Positions 56,320 to 64,000 of a DNA stretch of 64,000 bases are shown here, piece by piece. The DNA comes from Piliocolobus tephrosceles (lineage: Eukaryota; Chordata; Mammalia; Primates; Cercopithecidae), in contig NC_045447.1 in the NCBI RefSeq assembly GCF_002776525.5, positions 23,562,172-23,626,171 of the forward strand, written 5' to 3'. The translations under genes and the position numbers were made by a program. The notes under the pieces were generated by a model. It saw nothing but the letters and a program-made list of their open reading frames with translations. It was not told where the DNA came from and ran no database searches. Within the stretch, counting starts at the first letter, position 1. Each line of letters starts with the position of its first letter.

Positions 56320-56460
56320 AAAAAGTGTAAAATAGTATAGATCTCTGGAATGAACATTTAGGACATGGGAATGTGCAGAGTGCTTGCAGGAGGCAGATCT
56401 GGAAGGATGTCAAGTGGTCAGATCCTGAAGAAACTTGACTGTGAATCCAGGAAATTGAAC
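56320..56460 (-). repeat. L2 LINE fragment, diverged
   Basis: 'caagtggtcagatcctgaag' and 'aggaaattgaactttgttcc' follow the inverted L2 order (cagatcatgcagggcc, ggactttatcctg). Weak. Confidence 0.45.
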
Positions 56461-57928
56461 TTTGTTCCAGGAGCCAGAGTCTCTACCTGGGCCCACCCTT
56501 TTATTCTACAAACGAGGACACAGAACGGAGAATAAATCGAATAAACCAATTTAACTATGGCTGTCCAGTTTTGACTTGAAGGATTCTAAAAATGTGAGTA
56601 GAATTTACAGACTATGATATTAGCCTTTGACTTCAGTGATTGCAAAGCACATATGGGTAAACTTAAAATCAAAAAATCTCTGCGTATGTTCACTTTATCC
56701 TGAATCTTGGACCAGTGGGGTTGCAAAGTCATTCTTCAAGTCTCCTTATCATGCAGATGGGGCAACAATCCCAGAAAAACAGAAACAAGAGAGAATTCAG
56801 GTCTCCATCTCCAGCATGAATCTCTTTGCATTCTCTATTCTGTCTTCTAAAGGGGTCTTTCAGCCTCACTCAAACATAACCTAGAGGAATATAAACTTGC
56901 ACTTTAGCTTCTGAGAAAGGGGACAGCCCTGGGATTAATTAAAATCCTACACACTGATTAAAAGCACTTAGTACCTCAGGATCAGTTACGAAAGCTTTTC
57001 ATCATGCAACTTCAGTTAAAAAAAACTCAGTAAACAGCTCCCATTTCCAACTTGTAGTTTGAGAACAAAAGAGATCTGTTGGGAGGGAGGAAAGATGGGG
57101 GCTGGCCATGGGGATTGTTTTTATGTGGCTGCAGTAGAAAATAGTCTGGTTTGAATTGTTGTAAAGTAGAAAAACAAATGACATGTAGCTGTGCATTTTA
57201 ACTCACAGTATCAGTCTGAAAAAAAATGTTGTTTTTCCCTATGACTCAATGGAGCGTCGCATTTGGCAGCTGGACCCTATTACTGGCGTCCCCACAAAGG
57301 AAATGTCAAGTCAGGCGTTATTTACAATTTCAAGTTTACTTTTTCACTAAAGCCTCTCATGGCCCACATTTCAAGTGACAGGGCTTCAAACCAAAGTCAT
57401 TTACACTCCGTCTCATCACGTGTAAACTTTCACATCTTAACATCTTTAATACCAGAACCAATAAGTCTTCTCCACCAAAACTGTACTTAGAGAACTGAGG
57501 GTTCTGTTAATGTATTCCTGGCAAGGAACAATGTGCATGGGCTAATATTATTTATTCAATGTTATTATAAATGTTTGAAAAACAAACAGAAGTGGTTGCA
57601 AACTGGTTCCAGCCATATAACTGGCGCCAGATGATTTTAAGCAAGTTAGAAAGGATACATACACATTACATGCCATCAAACTCCTGTGTCTGCACGGGAG
57701 GCCATCTGAACTTGCTAAGTCTGAAAGTTTCCATTGCTTTGTTTTTATCTAAGTCTGACCACTTTGGACAATGAGACATATTGGCCAGCTTTTAATAGAA
57801 GAGCTAACATACATAAGGTTGTGTCTTTATGAGAATGTTGGAATTAGATTTTCTTGAATGTCACTCCTTTCTCCAAGGTATTCTAAATTTCACTTAGCCC
57901 ATATAATGTGCAGAAAAATATGATTATG
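56461..57928. other. Repeat-poor stretch with a CpG-retaining patch
   Basis: No repeat recognised over almost 1.5 kb. At 57242-57430 six CpG dinucleotides survive within about 180 bases, unlike the CpG-depleted surroundings. No exon-like open frame with known product. Confidence 0.5.
57242..57248 (+). promoter_or_regulatory. AP-1-like site TGACTCA
   Basis: An exact TGACTCA core at the start of the CpG-retaining, repeat-free patch. A 7-base match is expected several times by chance in 64 kb, so function is only a suggestion from context. Confidence 0.25.
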
Positions 57929-58170
57929 ACATCACTTGTACTCGGGAAGGGGAACATCACACATCGGGGCCTATCATGGGGGGGGAGGGAGGAGGGATTG
58001 CATTGGGAGTTATACCTGATATAAATGACGAATTGATGGGTGCTGACGAGTTGATGGGTGCAGCACACCAACATGGCACAAGTATACATATGTAACAAAT
58101 CTGCACGTTATGCACATGTACCCTAGAACTTAAAGTATAATAATAAAATAAAAATAAAATAAAATAAAAT
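57929..58170 (+). mobile_element. Young L1PA 3' end, strongly 5' truncated
   Basis: 'gggaaggggaacatcacaca', a G-rich run at 57979-57990, 'cagcacaccaacatggcaca', 'agtatacatatgtaacaaat' and 'catgtaccctagaacttaaa' are a well-kept L1PA 3'UTR. The tail is (AAAAT)n from about 58137. A perfect 15-base target duplication 'aaaaatatgattatg' lies at 57914-57928 and 58171-58185. It carries its own 18-base tandem duplication at 58026-58061. Confidence 0.95.
58026..58061 (+). repeat. 18-base tandem duplication inside L1PA
   Basis: 'tgacgaattgatgggtgc' followed at once by 'tgacgagttgatgggtgc'. The L1PA consensus as I recall it has a single copy. Confidence 0.9.
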
Positions 58171-58189
58171 AAAAATATGATTATGTAAC

Positions 58190-58340
58190 TAGAGACACCT
58201 AAGTTCAAGTCCTTACTTATAGCAGTGGTTTATATTTAGGCAAGTTACCATAACCTCTTTAAGCTATTTCCTTGGTTGTAAAATAAAGATAAGGATGTCT
58301 ATTTTGGGGAATCATTGTAAGGTGATGGGATTGTATTTGC
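58190..58340 (+). repeat. MIR SINE
   Basis: 'cacctaagttcaagtcctta', 'taggcaagttaccataacct' and 'ccttggttgtaaaataaaga' match MIR. The L1PA insertion lies just before it. Confidence 0.8.
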
Positions 58341-58755
58341 TAACTTCCAGTTTTATAGAGGATTATAGAGGATACTCTGTAATATCCAGCCTCTTCTCTC
58401 TATACAAATTACCCGAAAGGAAACTCTCTCAGATACATTTTGTATATAATTTTCCTTATGTCACATTTGTTTGTATACATTATTTAGGTAGTACACTATG
58501 TGCCTCTTCAAGACAAGTGGTTCTTTTTGGTAAATAATGTAGTAGATATAAATGTGATTCTTTCTCGCTTCAAACACAATAACTTGCATATTGTAGAAAC
58601 TCAACTAATGGTAGTAAGTAATTGAAGCAATTGAGCCATCCCATTCTCTCCTTGCATTAGCTTAAATAAAACATACTAGACATTTCCTGGTTCTTTTCCA
58701 CAATCTTGGATTCTCTGCTGGTTCTGTAGAAAGTACTCTATAGATCTCAGTAAAT
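58341..58755. other. Unassigned sequence
   Basis: Nothing recognised. Confidence 0.4.
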
Positions 58756-59047
58756 TTTTTTTTTTTTTTTGAGACGGAGTTTTGCTCTTGTTGCCCAGGC
58801 TGGAGTGCAATGGCGTGATCTTGGCTCATTGTAACCTCCACCAAACGATTCTCCTGCCTCAGCCCCCCTAGTAGCTGGGATTACAGGCATGCACCACCAT
58901 GACCTTGCCCAGCTAATTCTGTATTTTTAATAGAGACCAGGTTTCTCCATGTTGGTCAGACTGGTCTCAAACTCCTCACCTCAGGTATCTGCCCGCCTCG
59001 GCCTCCCAAAGTGCTGGGATTACAGGCGTAAGCCACCGCGCCTGGCC
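58756..59047 (-). mobile_element. AluS-like SINE
   Basis: Minus-strand Alu with a 15-base T-run. 'taacctccaccaaacgattc' lacks about 12 bases of the usual 'gcctcccaggttca', and 'ccaccatgaccttgcccagc' has a small insertion. Confidence 0.95.
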
Positions 59048-59244
59048 TAAATCACTTTATTTAATGAACTGTTGGAAACTCCCTGAGAAGCCACAAAGCT
59101 AGCCACCCTCAAGTACTGTGTCTTTGAGAACCACATTGACATATCACTTTAATTTCTCCTGGCTACATATGTACCCGTTTTGTGTTGCGTCAGTTTTATA
59201 GGTTGGCACACAGAAAGGCCAAAAGACACAGAGACACAAGAAAA

Positions 59245-59640
59245 CCATCTTTATATGGCCTGCCATGCTCTTCATGACTATTCCTCCTATGGCCTCACTT
59301 CCCACTATAGCTCACTCCACCTGCCCTGCATTCCAGCCGTATTGCTCTCATCTGCGTCTATGACCTAGGAATTCTAGTTGCTGCAGTGTTCTTGCTCTCA
59401 TGCTTTGTTGACCAAACTGCCCTACTGCTCCTGCAAAACACAACATAAATTGCACTTGTTTTGTGAAATAATCTTGCAAATTTCTAGGCAGAATTAGACA
59501 GCTCCTTTCTCCACTCATTATGGCCCCTACATCACGCTTCACAGAACTTGTCCCGTGGCTTCATAACCTGATCTTTGTTTAAACTGTGAGATCCTTAGGG
59601 CCTAGCAGTGACTGGCATGTAGAATATGCTTGGTAAGGTT
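59245..59640 (+). repeat. L2 LINE
   Basis: 'tatggcctgccatgctcttc', 'tcactccacctgccctgcat', 'gcacttgttttgtgaaataa' and 'tgtgagatccttagggccta' follow the L2 3' region in order over 390 bases. Confidence 0.68.
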
Positions 59641-60619
59641 TTTCCAAATTTAGTGAAGAAGCATGAGGAGGTGTCTATGAAGAGGAGGAAAGAGAAACTG
59701 GCTCAATAAGAAAAATAACATGTAAGCAAAAGACATATTTAAAAACAAAATAATTTCCCAGATGCCTTTATTCTATACATCGCTTATTTGCTAGTCAGAA
59801 ATAATGATATAAATATACACTATTTATCAGTAGATAAACTCCTTGTATTAGAAAAAAAATCCTTCAACTTTACTGACCAACAAATTTTATATTTTGAAAT
59901 CTAAAGCTCCTTTTTTCCAGAAAAGCTTTCCAGTTGGCTTGTAAATATTTTAACCATAGCAGAGTAAAAATCAGAGAGCCAAAAAAAATTATGCAAAAGC
60001 ATCCATCAGAAAAGAAAAAGAGTCTGTGTCTCTTTTACTTCTGTACATGTTTCAAGAAAATCTCAAAACCACCCAAAGAGATCCCAAATCTCAGATGTAG
60101 TCCACATTTCCTAATTGTTCAATCATATTGTAATTCCCAGTTCCTAGTGCTAGTAATTGTCAAACGGTCTGAGGAAACACACACACGCACACACATACAC
60201 AGTCTTTTTCTTGAATCATCTTCAGTTTAGAGCACAGTAGCCATGAGGGTAACACTTTTTTCCTGTCTGACATTTCAGTTCTCAACTTTAGAAATCTGAT
60301 TGCAGTTGGATTAAGTTTAAACATGATGTCAGATTTTCCACTACTTCATGAGCAAAACATGTTTCTCCTGAGTTTAAATAAGTCTTATTGTGCTTACTCT
60401 TGTGATAATTTGGGAAATCCCTAGATTCTTTTGGACAGAGGCAAATAGCAATGTCCTATCATACATGATAAAGGGAGGGGAGCAGTGAGTGATACGTGTC
60501 CGCCAGCAGCAACGCTGTTTCATAAGTAAACTAAGACACACTTAGGTAGGAAAAGCTGAATTGGAGATTTTAGGAATGCTACAGAGAGCATTTTTGGTAG
60601 AAGCATGAAAGGATAGTCA
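59641..60619. other. Unassigned sequence with CA-rich patch
   Basis: An impure AC run lies at 60176-60203. Nothing else recognised. Confidence 0.5.
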
Positions 60620-60710
60620 TTTCAGTAGACCCTGAATCCTTAGCGCTTAAAACATTGCATCTGGTAATTGCTCAATAAATAGGTGTTGAATTAAATAAAT
60701 GGATAAGTGA
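60620..60710 (+). repeat. L2 LINE 3' tip
   Basis: 'tagaccctgaatccttagcg' then 'ggtaattgctcaataaatag' and 'gttgaattaaataaatgg' match the L2 3' terminus. Confidence 0.65.
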
Positions 60711-60954
60711 TACTGCCTCACCAGATAAAGATTAGTATATATGGATGGCAGGAACTTCAAGAAAACAAAATATTTGCAGAGTGATGCAAACTCTTCTTTA
60801 CTTTTTTACATCAACAATGTTTTCGAGGAGTACAAAGATGAACTACATTTCTTCTCCCATAGCGGGAAACAACCTCAGGATTGCTGACGGGGATTTAGTC
60901 CAAATATCATTATCATTATCCTCATCACCCATTTGTCTCTGTCCTCATAAACAC

Positions 60955-61080
60955 AGCCATCACCACATCAGCCACATTTAATAGCTCTGTGACCTTGGGC
61001 AACTTCATTAAAATCACTGAACCTCAGTTTTATTTCTGTATGTGAAAAGATAGGGTTTGCCTTCTCTTAGCACCTCCACA
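60955..61080 (+). repeat. MIR SINE
   Basis: 'tagctctgtgaccttgggca' and 'cactgaacctcagttttatt' are a clear MIR core. Confidence 0.88.
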
Positions 61081-61549
61081 TCTTCTCTCTAGTTGTGGAA
61101 ATTTTTTAAGTTAATAAAATATCAGTGTTATACTATGAGAGATTATTAATACAGCATTATAAAGTTTAATTTATTTTATTGGTGAAGTAGTCTAAAGAAG
61201 TGAGAATCCAGACTACAGTTGACTAGGCAGACTGAAAACAAATTGTGGTGATAAAATTTTTTGAGATTCCAAGGTAAAAAGAAAAGATAAGAAGAATAAA
61301 GAGAAAATACAAAGAAAGTGTGATTTCTGAAGGTTCAATTCATCTTGATTTCTAAAGGAAATAAAGATGATCTATGGGGAAGATTGAATAACTGTGGCAC
61401 ATTCACCTACTGTTGATTGGTCATAAATAACATGGGATTCTTCCCATTACAGAACAATCCAGATGTTTCCTGGAAGCATAAGGGAAAAGTTTTATGCAAA
61501 ATGGAGAAAAGAGTACAAACTTTCTGTGGTAGAAATTACTAATACTTAC
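61081..61549. other. Unassigned sequence
   Basis: Nothing recognised. Confidence 0.4.
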
Positions 61550-61940
61550 CATACCTAGTCTTTTCCTTCTTGAGACTGTGAGAAGACTTTCCGGATTTCC
61601 TCGCAGCTAGGCTGAGGTCATGTGACTATTTCTGGCCAATGGGCTGTAAGAAGTGTCACTTTTAATAACAGAACTTGAGAAGCAAGAGTTAGTTCTCTAT
61701 ACTTTCTCTTCTCCTGACATAGCAATCAAGAAAACCATTTGTTGAGATGGCAGAGCCACAAAACAGAAGCACTCTGGATAGCTGCATTTCCACATGAAGA
61801 GCTGTCTTGAAGAGTTACCTCCCTCCCATGAAACATGGCACTAGAGAGTAATAAACTTGTATTTTGTATAGCCACAGAGATTTAGGAGTATATTTATCAC
61901 TGCATCACAGCTTCAGTTGTCCTAACTGGTTTACTTAATT
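61550..61940 (+). mobile_element. MLT1-like LTR (ERVL-MaLR)
   Basis: 'aggtcatgtgactatttctg', 'gccaatgggctgtaagaagt', 'gatggcagagccacaaaaca', 'gagtaataaacttgtatttt' and 'agccacagagatttaggagt' follow an old MaLR-type LTR in sense direction, including an 'aataaa' signal. Family assignment is from memory. Confidence 0.6.
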
Positions 61941-61993
61941 CATTGCTGGAAAGATTAAATGAAAAAGTATGTGTCAAATTTTCTGGAAATGGT

Positions 61994-62020
61994 AAAGTAC
62001 CATTTACTAAATGGTACTTT
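61994..62020. repeat. Perfect 12-base inverted repeat with 3-base loop
   Basis: 'aaagtaccattt' at 61994-62005, loop 'act', then its exact complement 'aaatggtacttt' at 62009-62020. No T-run follows, so it does not look like a bacterial-type terminator, and no repeat family was recognised. Confidence 0.95.
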
Positions 62021-62214
62021 AATGCTAAATGCTGCTTGCTAATAACTTTGATGAAAGCCTTTCTGGTGGCAAAGTTTTCATTACCAAATAGCTCTATCTA
62101 CAAGTGCTAAAGAAAGTATTTCAGACAATACTTGCTGTAGCTTTTCATCAAGATAGTGTGTCACATTTAGGATCAAAATATCTATGATGGCAGGACAAGA
62201 AAGAGAACACATTT

Positions 62215-62340
62215 TGGAACCCAACAGATTTGCACACAAATCTCATCTCTGTTATTTACCAGTTTGTGATCTTCATATTTTTTATCTATAAAATGTAATG
62301 TAGAAAGTGTGAGAGTACAGAGAAATGCCTTGATTGTGTT
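62215..62340 (+). repeat. MIR SINE, diverged
   Basis: 'acaaatctcatctctgttat', 'ttaccagtttgtgatcttca' and 'tttatctataaaatgtaatg' follow MIR. Confidence 0.65.
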
Positions 62341-63689
62341 AATGTCAGAATAACATTAAAATGTGAATGACCAATAAATTCCAGTGCCTTACACCTAAAT
62401 CAAAGTACTAACAGAGAGTAATATCCAATTAACATTAAATATTTTCTGATTACCGTAAGAGTGAAAGATAAAAATAAATAGTTGCCCAGTATATTAGATC
62501 TTTGTACAATCTTATACTGTAGAAAACAATGATGTAAAGAAAAAGTAAGAAACAATCAGTAGAAGGTTCTGGTTATAATCCACCTTAAGAGAAAGTTTGA
62601 AGGAAGGTAGCTGTCTTCCCATTCATGTTCCATTGGCCAATTCCCATGTTGACATTACCTAGTTAAGAACTACAAACTCTAAAGATTGAATTATATTTGG
62701 GCAATTAAAACCAGCCTAGCGGGGTGATGTGAATAAAGATTGTCCTCTTGAGCCAAGAGTTGCTGTCATCAATTATAAACAGACGTAAACCCGGATGGAG
62801 TAGATCTTTGCAGAAAATATTTATGTCGGTTACTATGCACTTAGGTTTTGTGGGATACGTCTATTTTTCCAACAGTTAATGACATGATATTTAATGTGCC
62901 CAGGTTAGCTCTCAACTATTTTCTCTCTCCCTTTTACTTTTCTTGCTTTTTTCTTTTCTCTTTTTCTTCGTCCGTTTTCCTTTCCCTTTTTTTTTCTTCC
63001 ACATAATGACCAGTTTCCATGTATTAGGCCTACCTTGCCCCAGTCTTGAATACACAAAATGACTAATACTCAACTACTTAGTAGTTTGATTTTACTATTT
63101 CTGTTTCATATCCAATTCTAGCCCTAGATTTCAAAGGTAATTTTTATTTTTTTTTTCAGCTGATATTCTAGAAATAATGGATAGAAAATCTTGGAAGTTG
63201 AGACTTATTTTGTGTAATCCAGGTCACAGCATTGACAGAGCTAAAACTAATCCAAACCTCAGGATTCCAGGGACCCTATTTCCAATCACAATTAGCCACA
63301 CCTCGATATCATAAAGGGTCAAACATGTTTTAAAACTATCAATTTAGACCAATTGAAGAAGCACCCTTGTCCTGATCCATCTCCCCAACTAAAGTCATCT
63401 CTGTCAATTCAATGAGCTCAGAATCCTCCAGCTTTAGGCCTTTTCCAAGCTGAGAAGAAACCTCCCCTATGATATTTTCAGTACTCTATATCTTAGTATG
63501 GTTTAGTTTATGATAATCCCATGAAACTTCTTGGATGTCAGGGAAGAGAAAGCCACAAATACTAAATATTTAAGGAGACATACCAAAATCAAACTTACAG
63601 TTTTTGCCTGGGGGTTACCCAACATGTGTGATAGCCATATTCATAGTATTTCTTATTTATTTATCAAATTTTTCTCCTATCAAAAGTGA
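62341..63689. other. Unassigned sequence with pyrimidine-rich patch
   Basis: A C/T-rich low-complexity run covers 62920-63000 ('ttttctctttttcttcgtcc'). No repeat or exon otherwise recognised. Confidence 0.5.
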
Positions 63690-64000
63690 AAATCACTATC
63701 CTAGGCCTAGGTATTGAGGTAAAATGGTTACAAATTTCTGGGACCCTACAGCTAGGAAGGCAATCTGTCTTCAGTAATTGAACACAGTAATAAAGCAGAA
63801 TAATATGCGTGCATCGATAGACACACATGTAACATTTTCAGGGAGTGGGGACATTGATTTTAATGGAAAAAGGTAAACATAGGAAAGGCTTCCTAGAGAA
63901 AATGACCTTTAAATTGAGTCTTTTAGAGTTAATAGCAAGAAAAAGGAATTGCGAGGCTGGAGGAATGTCGTATCTAAAAAATCATTCAGCATCTTAAAAC
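63690..64000 (-). repeat. L2 LINE fragment running off the window
   Basis: 'ggaaaggcttcctagagaaa', 'atgacctttaaattgagtct' and 'gtaataaagcagaataat' follow inverted L2 (gaaggcttcctggaggag, gtgacctttgagctgagtct). It continues past the end. Confidence 0.75.

Noticed and set aside
60176..60203. Z-DNA-forming regulatory CA tract
   Set aside because: Short and interrupted; nothing beyond an ordinary impure AC repeat.
61994..62020. Rho-independent terminator
   Set aside because: Eukaryotic context, AT-rich stem and no following T-run.

Overview
The window is non-coding nuclear DNA from a primate, almost certainly an Old World monkey (Cercopithecidae). It is AT-rich, CpG-poor and packed with Alu, L1, L2, MIR, MaLR, ERV1 and DNA-transposon copies. 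The organism call rests on three young Alus (5597-5895, 14449-14755, 44635-44933). They carry the bases typical of the AluYR lineage of macaques and baboons: 'ctcaagcctgtaatcc' near the 5' end, 'gatccggccactgc' in the right arm and, in two of them, 'gggttta' where other AluY copies have 'ggttca'. I found no protein-coding exon, CpG island, tRNA, rRNA or snRNA gene that I can defend. All open reading frames are short, and most lie inside repeats. The window is intergenic or intronic; the sequence alone does not say which.

Layout. 0-4.1 kb: a primate L1 that keeps its 5'UTR and 3' end but lacks the middle, then an inverted Alu pair and an L1 3' end split by an Alu. 4.1-16.6 kb: a very old L1M/HAL1-like block carrying two Alus, then mostly unassigned sequence with MIR, L2 and seven or so Alus, including the clean AluYR at 14.4 kb. 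16.6-28 kb: MIR and L2 fragments, old L1M pieces, two Alus, and a 3.2 kb stretch (19.8-23.1 kb) where I recognise nothing. 28-33 kb: an old LTR-like repeat split by an Alu and carrying a GATATA hexamer array, an L1MA/B 3' end, and an Alu. 33-44.6 kb: no Alus; an ERV1-type solo LTR, L1PA/PB and L2 copies, a hAT fragment, and an MLT1-like plus ERV-like LTR pair. 44.6-47.6 kb: a young AluYR, L2 and MIR.

47.6-55.5 kb is the most structured part. It holds a nearly full-length Tigger1 DNA transposon (47635-50697) with a THE1/MST LTR and an AluJ inside it. Next to it is a long old L1M (about 50.8-55.5 kb) with a MADE1 miniature transposon, an AluY and an inverted L1PA/PB 3' end inside it, and with its ORF2 segments out of order. 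55.5-64 kb holds scattered L2 and MIR, two Alus, a short young L1PA tail with clean target-site duplications, an MLT1-like LTR, and a repeat-free CpG-retaining patch near 57.25 kb that is the best candidate for a regulatory element.

Nothing here looks like a new gene system. What can be read is the order of insertions: old L1M, L2, MIR and Tigger1 first; then MaLR, MADE1 and AluJ; then L1PB/PA and AluS; and last AluYR and L1PA copies. Family names come from recalled consensus motifs, without a database search. Boundaries of old repeats are good to roughly 20-50 bases; those anchored on target-site duplications (TSDs) are good to a few bases.
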